The position numbers and the translations under genes were made by a program. This document shows, one piece after another, positions 45,053 to 53,265 of a DNA stretch of 64,000 nucleotides (the first letter of the stretch is position 1; each line of letters begins with the position of its first letter). The notes beneath the pieces are model-generated. The model ran no database searches. It had not been told where the DNA came from and worked only from the letters and a program-made list of their open reading frames with translations. Source of the DNA: Photobacterium leiognathi (GTDB lineage Bacteria > Pseudomonadota > Gammaproteobacteria > Enterobacterales > Vibrionaceae); the NCBI RefSeq assembly GCF_030685535.1, contig NZ_CP131601.1, positions 620,001-684,000 on the forward strand, in the 5' to 3' direction.

Positions 45053-45191
45053 GTTGGGAGCTGGATCGCCAGCCCGGTCGAATCTCTCTACCTCTGCCAT
45101 ATTCGAAAGCCTCGTCAGAGATGACGAGGCTTTTTTGCATTTGTATTTCAGTAATAACTAGCTGATTTTGCTGTATTTAATGCCATCGCAT
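45053..45191 (+). pseudogene. Duplicated tRNA-Trp 3' tail plus terminator (copy 2)
   Basis: This 139-bp unit repeats 44930-45052: GTTGGGAG of the T arm, CGAATCTCTCTACCTCTGCC (the acceptor end with changes), ATTCGAAAGCC and the terminator, then the same AT-rich spacer CATTTGTATTTCAGTAATAA. It carries an 18-bp insertion in the T arm (CTGGATCGCCAGCCCGG region) that can form its own hairpin, GCTGG/CCAGC. It lacks the 5' half and cannot make a tRNA. The terminator stem at 45106-45133 is intact (loop GAGA). Confidence 0.8.
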
Positions 45192-45292
45192 GTTGGGAGC
45201 TGGATCACCAGCCCGGCCGAATCCCCGGAGTGCCTACCCAGTCCCCCTTGCTATATTCAAAAGCCACGTCAGAAATACCGATGTTTTTTGTA
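45192..45292 (+). pseudogene. More decayed third copy of the tRNA-Trp tail
   Basis: It begins again with GTTGGGAGCTGGATCACCAGCCCGG, then diverges, keeps ATATTCAAAAGCC and GTCAGAAAT and ends in a T run, but the terminator stem is broken. The gradient of decay from copy 1 to copy 3 suggests old tandem duplications. Confidence 0.65.
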
Positions 45293-45495
45293 TTTTTATT
45301 TAAGAAAAAGAACAGGGTTGTTATCCACCTATCGAGTTTGCATAGTTATTTTTCTTCTCTGTTATGGTGATGAAAAACTAAAGGTATATGATCATGGATG
45401 ATGAGATTGACGGAGTACTAACAATTAACTGTCGAGCTTAGGCTATGTTAAGTGGTAATCTAGTTCAGCTAACTTTAACTCATTAAGGATACTTT
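45293..45495. other. Intergenic region before the DUF1904 gene
   Basis: About 200 nt with no supported gene. It is AT-rich and must hold the promoter of the following gene, because rrn transcription ends upstream. TTAAGGATACTTT just before 45496 supplies its ribosome binding site. No other signal was recognised. Confidence 0.4.
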
Positions 45496-45831
45496 ATGCC
45501 TCATCTTCGTTTTCGTGCTGTTGAATTTGATACGGTAAAAGCACTATCAACGGAATTAGTTGATGATTTACAGCCGTTAATGTCATGTCCTCGAGAAGAT
45601 TTTACACTAGAGCACATTCCAGCTTCATTTATCTTCGATGGCGAAGTATCAGATGCTTACCCGTTTGTTGAAGTATTATGGTTTGATCGTGGGCAAGAGA
45701 CGCAAGATAAAGTCGCTGCTGTAATTACGGCTGCTGTTCGTAAAGCGGTAGATAATGCAGATCAAGATGTGGCCGTGATTTTCACCGCGTTAACAGCAAC
45801 TGCTTATTACGATAATGGACAGCATTACTGA
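45496..45831 (+). CDS. DUF1904 family protein
   Basis: A 111-residue soluble protein of the DUF1904 family, structurally related to the tautomerase/MIF fold; no enzymatic function is established. AAGGA precedes the ATG at 6 nt. It lies between the rRNA operon and yafD. The typical MPHLRFRA start and C-terminal AVIFTALTATAYYDNGQHY are present, so it is full length. Confidence 0.82.
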   Translation: MPHLRFRAVEFDTVKALSTELVDDLQPLMSCPREDFTLEHIPASFIFDGEVSDAYPFVEVLWFDRGQETQDKVAAVITAAVRKAVDNADQDVAVIFTALTATAYYDNGQHY

Positions 45832-45887
45832 TCCTTTTCTCCTCAAACAGGCAATGTCACGTTTTTAATTCTTCACTTTCTTATTTG

Positions 45888-45912
45888 GTCAGCTCATTTC
45901 TGATGAGCTGAC
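45888..45912. repeat. Perfect inverted repeat between the DUF1904 gene and yafD
   Basis: GTCAGCTCAT and ATGAGCTGAC form a 10-bp stem around TTCTG with no T run. It ends 21 nt before the yafD start, so it could be an operator or an mRNA hairpin acting on yafD. Confidence 0.55.
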
Positions 45913-45933
45913 TTGCTCTGTTTAAGGGTTAAT

Positions 45934-46797
45934 ATGGCACGTTACACAAAAACAAAACTGGTTGCTGGTGTCGGAGTTGTTGCTGGTGCTTTAGGCTTAG
46001 GTGCGTTTAACGCATCATTTGATATATCCACTCAGCCAGATGTCACCAATGAGGTTTTTGCTCCTCATTTTTCATACCGTTGTATGGAAAGCGTCATAGC
46101 ACCACCATTAGATATTGATGGTGAGTTAACAGTGGCAGTTTGGAATATTTATAAGCAACAGCGCAGTAATTGGCGTAGCGCATTAGAGCAGTATGCGCAC
46201 GGAACGGATTTAGTCTTATTGCAAGAAGCGAGCTTAAATACGGATTTAAAATCTTATTTAGATGCTAATAGCTGGACGGTGAGAATGGCCAATGCGTTTC
46301 GCTTTCTTGATACGCCAGCAGGTGTAATGAATTTATCGCGTGTTGATGCAAAGCAAACCTGTGCTTATTTAGCGATGGAGCCTTGGCTTCGTTTGCCAAA
46401 ATCAGCATTGCTGTCTGAATTTTCATTATCTAATGGGCAAACATTGGCTGTGGTGAATTTACACGGGGTGAATTTTGCGTTGGGATTGGATGAATATAAA
46501 GCGCAGCTTAATAGCTTAAAGTCAGTATTATCAAAACATACTGGACCAATTATTTTGGCGGGGGATTTTAATACTTGGCGTCAAGGCAGGATCAAAGTAT
46601 TGAAGTCATTTGCCCATTCATTAGGCTTAAAAGAAGTCAGTTTTGCAGAAGATCAACGTATTCGAGTATTAGGTAAGCCGTTGGATCACTTGTATTATCG
46701 TGATTTAAGGCTAGTGACATCAGAAGCACCACGAACGGATGCTTCTGATCATAATCCACTATTAGCAACGTTTAGATTAAATCACTCATCACATTAG
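45934..46797 (+). CDS. yafD: YafD family endonuclease/exonuclease/phosphatase-fold protein
   Basis: A 287-residue protein of the EEP (DNase I-like) superfamily, similar to E. coli YafD. Motifs in order: VWNIYKQQR, LVLLQEAS with the metal-binding Glu, NLHGVNF, LAGDFNTWR, and the terminal TDASDHNPLL with the catalytic-type Asp-His. A hydrophobic N-terminus (about residues 10-25) suggests membrane attachment or export. The frame is open from 45913, but AAGGG favours the ATG at 45934. Substrate is unknown. Synteny with yafD-mltD-gloB of E. coli supports the name. Confidence 0.87.
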   Translation: MARYTKTKLVAGVGVVAGALGLGAFNASFDISTQPDVTNEVFAPHFSYRCMESVIAPPLDIDGELTVAVWNIYKQQRSNWRSALEQYAHGTDLVLLQEASLNTDLKSYLDANSWTVRMANAFRFLDTPAGVMNLSRVDAKQTCAYLAMEPWLRLPKSALLSEFSLSNGQTLAVVNLHGVNFALGLDEYKAQLNSLKSVLSKHTGPIILAGDFNTWRQGRIKVLKSFAHSLGLKEVSFAEDQRIRVLGKPLDHLYYRDLRLVTSEAPRTDASDHNPLLATFRLNHSSH

Positions 46798-46830
46798 CTT
46801 GTTGTGTTAGGCCACAAGGATCAAAAGTGA

Positions 46831-47496
46831 CTAAACAATCAGTGTTAAAATCCAAGGCAGTACAGCAATAATGATGGCTTGAGAGCGATCAAAGTCTGTC
46901 CAAGCACCTACAGCGGCATAAGTTAATGCGATATACCATGGTGCAAGTAGCGGAATGGTGGTTGCAAACGGCGCCCAAGGATTATTTAACGGCAGCTTTA
47001 ATAACCCATTAATACTGTTTAAATCAGCGGCATTCGGCAGAATATTGGCATGATTAAAGAGAACGTTAATGTAACTCGCAATATCGCCAATAAATGCAGG
47101 TAGCATGATAAAACAAGATGCAGCTAACCATTTACCATAGCTATGCTGATATTGGCTGCCCTTCGTTGCCATTTTTAGCCATAACGCTAATAGAAAAATG
47201 ACTGCCGTTCTACCAATAAAATCACTAAAGACTTCACCTGCTAATAGCACTTCCTTTGTTAGCCATGCTTGTTTAACTTCTTCGTTAACAGTACCTAATT
47301 GGCTTTGCATCGCTTGTTGTAACCAAGCGAGATCTACGTGATTAAAATACCCACCCCAAAAGATAAATGAGCCAAGAATAATGATCAGATAGGGTAAGAA
47401 CGCCCATTTAGGACGTTCATAAACCGCTGCAAAACAATCAATCGGTGAGCGGAAAAGATCAACGAGAGCAATTAATGGATTTTTCGAGGGTGTCAT
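46831..47496 (-). CDS. YIP1 family inner-membrane protein
   Basis: A 221-residue protein with about five hydrophobic segments and the YIP1/DUF1282 pattern; function in bacteria is unknown. It overlaps the mltD stop by 4 nt (ATGA), so it is coupled to mltD. A link with murein remodelling is only suggested by that coupling. Confidence 0.8.
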   Translation of the reverse strand: MTPSKNPLIALVDLFRSPIDCFAAVYERPKWAFLPYLIIILGSFIFWGGYFNHVDLAWLQQAMQSQLGTVNEEVKQAWLTKEVLLAGEVFSDFIGRTAVIFLLALWLKMATKGSQYQHSYGKWLAASCFIMLPAFIGDIASYINVLFNHANILPNAADLNSINGLLKLPLNNPWAPFATTIPLLAPWYIALTYAAVGAWTDFDRSQAIIIAVLPWILTLIV

Positions 47497-49055
47497 GCTT
47501 TAACCTTGCTGGTATCTATGATCAATTTGAGTGTTTGGCCTTGTTTTAGATACTTTTTATTATCGAGATTATTCCATTTTACTATTTGTTTTACTGTAAC
47601 TTTGTGGCGTTGAGCAATAACACTTAAGCTGTCACCTCTTTTCACTTTATAGCTAATCGTTTTTGATTTATTCGTCGGCTTGATATTACTTTTTGCCGAA
47701 GAAATCGTACTGACTTTTAGCTTTTGACCTAAGCGTAATGTAGCTTTCGTTGATAGCTTGTTCGCTTTTGCAAGCGAGCTAACTGAAGTATTGTACTGAC
47801 GAGCAATTGCCCACAAAGTATCACCCGGGCCCACGATATGATGGGTCTGTTTTATTGCCGTACGGTGCTGAACGTTAACCAGAGAGGTTGACGACGATGG
47901 CACTTTTAATTTTTGACCAATACGGATATGACTGCTCTTTAGGTGGTTTACTTGTTTAAGCGCAGCCACACTGGTGTTATGACGTTCTGCAATCACACCT
48001 AAGCTATCACCTGACTTAACAGTATAGGTCGTTGTCAGTGTGCTTAATGATTTACGTTTGTTATTGGCAAATGCACGATTAAATTCATTAACGTGATTAA
48101 TCGGTAGCAGTAAGTGATTTAAACCGTTAGGAGCGGTAACACCACGACGATAAGCAGGGTTTAGATTTTTAATTTCAGCGGTACTGATACCTGCAAATTT
48201 AGCCGCAATATCTAAATCCATTTGAGTCTTGGGTTTGACGAGCGCAACAGCAGGTTTATTACTGATTGCTGGCAAGTGCAAGTCATACTTGTTTTGGTGT
48301 TTGATGATGTCTGCAACAGCATACAGTTTTGGTACATAGCTGCTGGTTTCTTGGGGTAAATCTAGCGACCAGTAATCCGTTGGTTTGCCGAGAGCTTTAT
48401 TTTTCTTAATCGCACTAAATACACGACCTTCACCAGTATTGTAGGCAGCTAAAGCATATTGCCAATTACCATCGAACTTCTTGTTTAAGTAAGTTAGTAG
48501 GTCTAATGCAGCCTCTGTAGATTTAATAATATCGCGGCGACCGTCGTACCAGCTATTTTGTTTTAAGCCAAAACGGCGACCTGTATCAGGAATGATTTGC
48601 CAAAGACCAGCAGCGGCACTGCTTGAGTAGGCATTAGTATCAAATGAGCTTTCTACAATAGGAAGAAGGGCGATTTCTAAAGGCAAGCCACGTTTCTCAA
48701 CCTGCTCTGTGATGTAGTACAGAAACGGTTGGGCGCGTTCGGCAATGATTTCTAAGTTACGAGGGTGTTTTAAGTACCAGTTGCGGTAGTAACGGATACG
48801 TTTGTTATTAGGGATAGGGGTATCGATTTGCATAGCAATGCGATCCCAGACATCTTTTTGCTGCTGAGGTGTGATTTTTTTAACCTCAGTGACCTCCTCG
48901 CTTGGCTGAGTTTCAAATAAAGGAGGAAGTGTTACTGTTGCAGGCTTTTCAACGACAGTACTCGTATCGTTAGTATCGGCTTTTTGGGTAGGAGGCTGTG
49001 TAGTTTCACAGCCTACAAGCAAAAGCACGCTTGCTAATAGAATTCGTGATTTCAT
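47493..49055 (-). CDS. mltD: Membrane-bound lytic murein transglycosylase D
   Basis: A 520-residue lipoprotein. The signal peptide ends in a lipobox LVGC with lipidated Cys 16. The SLT domain has the catalytic Glu in ALLPIVESSFD and the GLWQIIPDTGRRFGL block. Three LysM domains for murein binding follow (repeats beginning YTVKSGDSLG, HIVGPGDTLW and YKVKRGDSLS); E. coli MltD has two. The enzyme cleaves glycan strands to give 1,6-anhydromuropeptides. The longest frame starts at 49115, but the ATG at 49055 gives the correct signal peptide. It lies next to gloB as in E. coli. Confidence 0.94.
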   Translation of the reverse strand: MKSRILLASVLLLVGCETTQPPTQKADTNDTSTVVEKPATVTLPPLFETQPSEEVTEVKKITPQQQKDVWDRIAMQIDTPIPNNKRIRYYRNWYLKHPRNLEIIAERAQPFLYYITEQVEKRGLPLEIALLPIVESSFDTNAYSSSAAAGLWQIIPDTGRRFGLKQNSWYDGRRDIIKSTEAALDLLTYLNKKFDGNWQYALAAYNTGEGRVFSAIKKNKALGKPTDYWSLDLPQETSSYVPKLYAVADIIKHQNKYDLHLPAISNKPAVALVKPKTQMDLDIAAKFAGISTAEIKNLNPAYRRGVTAPNGLNHLLLPINHVNEFNRAFANNKRKSLSTLTTTYTVKSGDSLGVIAERHNTSVAALKQVNHLKSSHIRIGQKLKVPSSSTSLVNVQHRTAIKQTHHIVGPGDTLWAIARQYNTSVSSLAKANKLSTKATLRLGQKLKVSTISSAKSNIKPTNKSKTISYKVKRGDSLSVIAQRHKVTVKQIVKWNNLDNKKYLKQGQTLKLIIDTSKVKA

Positions 49056-49126
49056 GACAGTCGTCTTTTTATAAAGTGGCTGGAGATAATACTTGTCCAA
49101 CCACCTTAGTGACAAGACTTCGTCAA

Positions 49127-49885
49127 TTAAAACTTATCCTTCCAACGTCGAAGTGCTGCGAATGTCTCAAGATCAGAGTCGTCATACGCTTTGTCTGCGA
49201 CAGAACGTTTGATGCTTGGCTGATCACAACGAAGAAATGGATTGATCAGTTTTTCTAAGCTTAATGTTGATGGCAGCGTGCTTTCACCGTTTGCGCGAAG
49301 ACGGATAACGTTATCGCGATATTTCTGCAAATGTGGGTTGTCTTGCTCGGCTACAAGGGCAAAAGAAAGGTTGCTTGCGGTGTATTCATGGGCACAAAAA
49401 ACTTCTGTTTCGTCAGGAAGAGCTGCAATTTTTTGTAGTGAGTCGAACATTTGGGCAGGTGTGCCTTCAAATAAGCGACCACAGCCTGCTGAGAAAAGTG
49501 TGTCACCACAAAATAGTTTCTCATCTCCCACGTATACAACGTGTCCTAGTGTATGACCTGGTACGCTCATGACCATAAAGCGCTCACCGAAAATGTCGAC
49601 TTGGTCGCCATCTTCGACAGGTTGGGTGATACCTGGAATTGGCTCGCTCGCAGGACCGACTACTTTGATAGTTGGGAAACGACGTTTTAGCTCGCTGATC
49701 CCACCGATGTGATCAGAGTGATGGTGGGTGATAAGAATGGCGTCCAGCGTAAGATTATTTTTTTCTAGTGCTTCAAAAACCGATGTTGCATCGCCCGGAT
49801 CGACGACAACACAATGATTTTCTTTGTTTTGAATGAGCCAGATGTAATTGTCATTAAATGCGGGTATGCTTTTAACTGTTAGCAT
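49127..49885 (-). CDS. gloB: Hydroxyacylglutathione hydrolase (glyoxalase II)
   Basis: A 252-residue metallo-beta-lactamase-fold enzyme that hydrolyses S-lactoylglutathione to lactate and glutathione, finishing methylglyoxal detoxification. The metal motif [10 protein letters not shown] starts at residue 53; further ligands lie in [22 protein letters not shown] and the FCAHEYT His. It is divergent from yafS with a 43-nt gap. Confidence 0.95.
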   Translation of the reverse strand: MLTVKSIPAFNDNYIWLIQNKENHCVVVDPGDATSVFEALEKNNLTLDAILITHHHSDHIGGISELKRRFPTIKVVGPASEPIPGITQPVEDGDQVDIFGERFMVMSVPGHTLGHVVYVGDEKLFCGDTLFSAGCGRLFEGTPAQMFDSLQKIAALPDETEVFCAHEYTASNLSFALVAEQDNPHLQKYRDNVIRLRANGESTLPSTLSLEKLINPFLRCDQPSIKRSVADKAYDDSDLETFAALRRWKDKF

Positions 49886-49928
49886 GAATTTCTTCTCCAG
49901 CCTTATTCAGGTGTTGAGCAGTACTATT

Positions 49929-50678
49929 ATGAAGCCAGCGCGTACAGTAACACATATCGAAGTGCCTTATTCATGGTCTGATGTGACCAATGGAGAATGG
50001 GTGGCACAGTTATTACAAGCTCGAATCGATGAGTGGTGTCCGAAGCTGTTTGGTTACCATATGTTAAAGCTTGGTGGCTTAAGTGCAGAGCTGACCAGTG
50101 GTCATTGTAATATCCAGCATCAAATTAGTGTAGATAAATTCAGTACTTATCGTAACGTAGAAGCTGAATCTTTTGAATTACCTTTTATTGAGAAGTCATT
50201 TGATGCCTGTTTGCTTATTCATCAGCTTGATTATTCATCCGATCCCCATCGCTTGTTACGTGAAATAGATAGAGTAATGGTTGATGATGGCTATTTATTG
50301 CTAAGTGGTAATAATCCATTGAGTATTAATGGTATTTGCGGACTGTTACCGTGGAATCGTAACAAAGCACCTTGGAATGGTCGGATGTATTTATCGTCAC
50401 GGGTAATGGATTGGTTAGGGCTGCTTAATTACGAAGTTATTTATCACGAAACATTTGCTGTTCTGCCTGCAACCCGCCATTTAGCTTGTTCTGCTTGGTT
50501 AGAAAACATCCTATCAGAGCCATTATCTGCAATTGGCAGCATGTATTTTATTGTTGCTAGAAAGCGCACATTCCCATTAAAGCCAATAAAACCGAAATGG
50601 AAAGTGAGGCGTCAGTTGGCTCCGTTACAAGTGAATTGTCGTACCGAAGCCAGAAGTGAAGCAGCAAAGCAAAAGTAG
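49929..50678 (+). CDS. yafS: YafS-like SAM-dependent methyltransferase
   Basis: A 249-residue class I methyltransferase-fold protein like E. coli YafS. The conserved methyltransferase-11 type pattern (ELPFIEKSFDACLLIHQLDYSSDPHRLLREIDRVMVDDGYLLLSG) lies at about residues 80-125, but the glycine-rich SAM loop at the N-terminus is weak. The frame is open from 49848 inside gloB; the ATG at 49929 (MKPAR, the same first residues as E. coli YafS) is chosen. Substrate is unknown. It faces rnhA tail to tail. Confidence 0.82.
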   Translation: MKPARTVTHIEVPYSWSDVTNGEWVAQLLQARIDEWCPKLFGYHMLKLGGLSAELTSGHCNIQHQISVDKFSTYRNVEAESFELPFIEKSFDACLLIHQLDYSSDPHRLLREIDRVMVDDGYLLLSGNNPLSINGICGLLPWNRNKAPWNGRMYLSSRVMDWLGLLNYEVIYHETFAVLPATRHLACSAWLENILSEPLSAIGSMYFIVARKRTFPLKPIKPKWKVRRQLAPLQVNCRTEARSEAAKQK

Positions 50679-50686
50679 TTGCTAAA

Positions 50687-51151
50687 TCAGCTTGCTTGAT
50701 AGCCTTCGTCAGTGTGATTGGGAGATTCCGCAGCAGCTCTTGCAAGATCATCACAACGTTCATTTTCAGGGTGTCCAGCATGCCCTTTAACCCAATGCCA
50801 TTGTACTTGGTGGCGTTGGGTCTCTGTATCTAACCGTTGCCATAAATCCGCATTCTTAACTGGTTTCTTATCTGCCGTTTGCCAACCACGTTTTTTCCAA
50901 TTATGGATCCATTGGGTAATTCCTTGGCGTACATATTGGCTATCAGTGGTAAGATCAACGCGACAAGATTCTTTTAGGCTTGCAAGCCCTTCAATGGCAG
51001 CAAGTAGCTCCATACGATTATTTGTTGTCATGAAAAAGCCGTCGCTGAGCTCTTTTTCATGTTGTTTGTATCTCAGTACCGCGCCATAGCCACCAGGGCC
51101 TGGATTTCCTAAACAAGAACCATCTGTGAAAATTTCTACCTGCTTCATCAT
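50687..51151 (-). CDS. rnhA: Ribonuclease HI
   Basis: A 154-residue RNase HI that cuts RNA in RNA-DNA hybrids, removing primers and R-loops. Catalytic Asp 10 ([16 protein letters not shown]), Glu 48 (NNRMELLAA) and Asp 70 ([11 protein letters not shown]) are in place, and the fourth acidic residue is in NERCDDLA. The longest frame runs to 51400 inside dnaQ; the start [11 protein letters not shown] at 51151 (or 51148) fits the family. It is divergent from dnaQ with a 51-nt gap, an arrangement shared with E. coli. Confidence 0.96.
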   Translation of the reverse strand: MMKQVEIFTDGSCLGNPGPGGYGAVLRYKQHEKELSDGFFMTTNNRMELLAAIEGLASLKESCRVDLTTDSQYVRQGITQWIHNWKKRGWQTADKKPVKNADLWQRLDTETQRHQVQWHWVKGHAGHPENERCDDLARAAAESPNHTDEGYQAS

Positions 51152-51202
51152 ATTTGGTAGTATTGCCCTAGATAAAAACTTAAGTCTGACACATAAGCCA
51201 CT

Positions 51203-51928
51203 ATGAAAGCCACTAACCAACGCATTATTGTATTCGATACAGAAACCACAGGTATGAATATGAGCGGCCCGCATTACGAAGGCCATCGTATTATTGAAAT
51301 TGGTGCGGTTGAAATCATCAACCGTAAATTGACCGATAACACTTTCCACGTTTACATCAAACCAGATCGTCCTATCGATCCTGAGGCAATTGATGTTCAC
51401 GGTATTACTGATGAATTCTTAGTCGGTAAACCGAGTTACGCTGAGATCCACCAAGAGTTTATTGATTTCATCGATGGCGCAGAGCTTGTCGCTCACAACG
51501 CGTCGTTCGATATCGGTTTTATGGATTATGAATTCCATTTAATGGGCTCTGATCTTAAGAAGACCGAAGATATCTGTAAGGTGACCGATACCTTGGAAAT
51601 GGCAAAACGCTTGTTCCCTGGTAAACGCAATAACCTTGATATTTTATGTTCTCGTTATGGCATAGATAACTCTCACCGAACGCTGCACGGCGCTTTGCTT
51701 GATGCCGAGATCCTGGCTGACGTTTACTTAATGATGACTGGTGGTCAAACATCATTAAAGTTAAGTAGCGACAGTGAAGGTGATAGCGATACCGAATTTG
51801 CAATTAAGCGTTTAACGGGGGATCGAAAAGGATTAAAGGTTATCCTTGCTGCTGCCGATGAACTAACTGCACATGAAGAAAGGCTTGATTTGATCGGTAA
51901 AAAAGCTGACGTTCTTTGGCGTCTGTAG
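51203..51928 (+). CDS. dnaQ: DNA polymerase III epsilon subunit (proofreading exonuclease)
   Basis: A 241-residue 3'-5' exonuclease of the DEDDh type. ExoI is VFDTETTG with Asp 12 and Glu 14; ExoII is [13 protein letters not shown]; ExoIII is [18 protein letters not shown] with the catalytic His and Asp. The C-terminal tail binds the alpha subunit; it shows the usual linker and ends in ADVLWRL. It probably shares a transcript with the next gene (7-nt gap). Confidence 0.97.
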   Translation: MKATNQRIIVFDTETTGMNMSGPHYEGHRIIEIGAVEIINRKLTDNTFHVYIKPDRPIDPEAIDVHGITDEFLVGKPSYAEIHQEFIDFIDGAELVAHNASFDIGFMDYEFHLMGSDLKKTEDICKVTDTLEMAKRLFPGKRNNLDILCSRYGIDNSHRTLHGALLDAEILADVYLMMTGGQTSLKLSSDSEGDSDTEFAIKRLTGDRKGLKVILAAADELTAHEERLDLIGKKADVLWRL

Positions 51929-51935
51929 GAGAGTT

Positions 51936-53174
51936 ATGCTAAAGCGGTTATGGATATGTTCGGCTGTTTGGCCGTTGTTTGCTTGGGCGCAAGGCAATGA
52001 TCAAATGACGTGGCTTGATAACCGCTTTCGTGTTGATCCTACTATTAAACAAGTCTCGTTCATGGTTAAACGTGAAGAGCCAAGTCGTCCTGTTATTTTA
52101 GTTGCCCCTGATGGCTCGAAATATTATTCAAGCCGCCATCCGAAAAATGTGTCTTGGTACTCTGAAGACGATCTCGATATTATTTCTATTGATTCACCAA
52201 TGGCTGGACCTTGGCAAGCTATTGGGCGGGTATCGCAAGATAATCGTATTACTTTGCTGTCGAATCTTCGCTTAACGGCTGATACGTTACCGCAAAATTT
52301 ATATCAATCCGAAGTTCTGAAATTCTCAGCTCAGTTATTACAAAACGAACAACCGTTAACGGTTCGTGACTTTTTGGAACGAGTGAAATTGCGGATTTTG
52401 TTTTATCCGTTCATTGCTGATGAGCAGGTGTTGCCTAACAATATGCAGCCAGAGCCGACAGTGATTGGTGATTTTGCAGATGACGGACAAGATCGCGATG
52501 AAAAAGCTGGAGACGGTATTTTTACTCTATCACTACCTGTTGATGTTGAGCCGGGTAAATACCGTGTTGTGATCAAATCGATGAATGGGGTGTTCTCACG
52601 GGCGTTAGAGCAGGAAGTGTTGGTTTATCCTAAGCCTTTTTCTGCAACCTTAATTAAAAGTCATAATGCACAAGATCCTCATCAGCTGGTGGTGTTACCT
52701 CAAGATGATGCGCTAGTGGTTGGCTCTTTGGCTTCTTACATCCAATATTCATCACCTAAGAATAAACAACAGATCATTCAACAACGCGCATTACCGACTG
52801 AAAATGAGCTATCTATTGCATTACCTAATGATGATATGACAGGGAAATATGCATGGAGTGGCTGGGTGTATGGGACAGACAGATTGCATCAACGAGAGCT
52901 GATTTTCCCATTAGTAAAAAGCCATTTTGCCGCTGTAAAGAATATTCGAGCTGAAAATCATGTCGTTGATCAGGCTGCAATAGAAGCGGAAAAACAACGC
53001 CAGCAAATTTTGCATGATATTGAGCAGCAGAAGCAATCTCGCGAGAAAACCATACGTATTATGATCATGGGGAATATTGCGATTATTTTCTTTATTGTTG
53101 GCAGTATTTTGGGATGGAGAATGTTCAAAAAACGCCGCAAAGAAAAACAGGATGAGCTAGTGTTGCCATCGTAA
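51936..53174 (+). CDS. TIGR03503 family membrane-anchored periplasmic protein
   Basis: A 412-residue protein with an N-terminal signal peptide (about residues 1-18, ending AWA), a large extracytoplasmic region of beta-rich character, and a single membrane helix near residues 375-397 followed by a basic tail (KKRRKEK), so the bulk should face the periplasm. It resembles the TIGR03503 family of Vibrionaceae and Shewanella-type bacteria; function is unknown. The region before the helix (EAEKQRQQILHDIEQQKQ) is coiled-coil-like. It follows dnaQ by 7 nt. Confidence 0.8.
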   Translation: MLKRLWICSAVWPLFAWAQGNDQMTWLDNRFRVDPTIKQVSFMVKREEPSRPVILVAPDGSKYYSSRHPKNVSWYSEDDLDIISIDSPMAGPWQAIGRVSQDNRITLLSNLRLTADTLPQNLYQSEVLKFSAQLLQNEQPLTVRDFLERVKLRILFYPFIADEQVLPNNMQPEPTVIGDFADDGQDRDEKAGDGIFTLSLPVDVEPGKYRVVIKSMNGVFSRALEQEVLVYPKPFSATLIKSHNAQDPHQLVVLPQDDALVVGSLASYIQYSSPKNKQQIIQQRALPTENELSIALPNDDMTGKYAWSGWVYGTDRLHQRELIFPLVKSHFAAVKNIRAENHVVDQAAIEAEKQRQQILHDIEQQKQSREKTIRIMIMGNIAIIFFIVGSILGWRMFKKRRKEKQDELVLPS

Positions 53175-53214
53175 TGGGGTAACTGTATTTCGTTAAATAG
53201 TAAAATGAACATAA

Positions 53215-53244
53215 AAAGGGAGGCAATGAGCCTCCCTTTGTTTT
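53215..53244. terminator. Bidirectional terminator
   Basis: AAAGGGAGGC pairs with GCCTCCCTTT around AATGA, with A and T runs on the two sides. It separates the TIGR03503 gene from the convergent fadE. Confidence 0.88.
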
Positions 53245-53265
53245 AGTTACTGTAAGGTTCAATAT

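Noticed and set aside
45168..45401. 77-codon frame downstream of the tRNA-Trp repeats
   Set aside because: It runs through the degenerate tRNA tail copies, has low-complexity composition and no family resemblance.
49242..49572. Plus-strand frames inside gloB
   Set aside because: Antisense to the intact glyoxalase II gene with implausible Cys- and Ser-rich translations.
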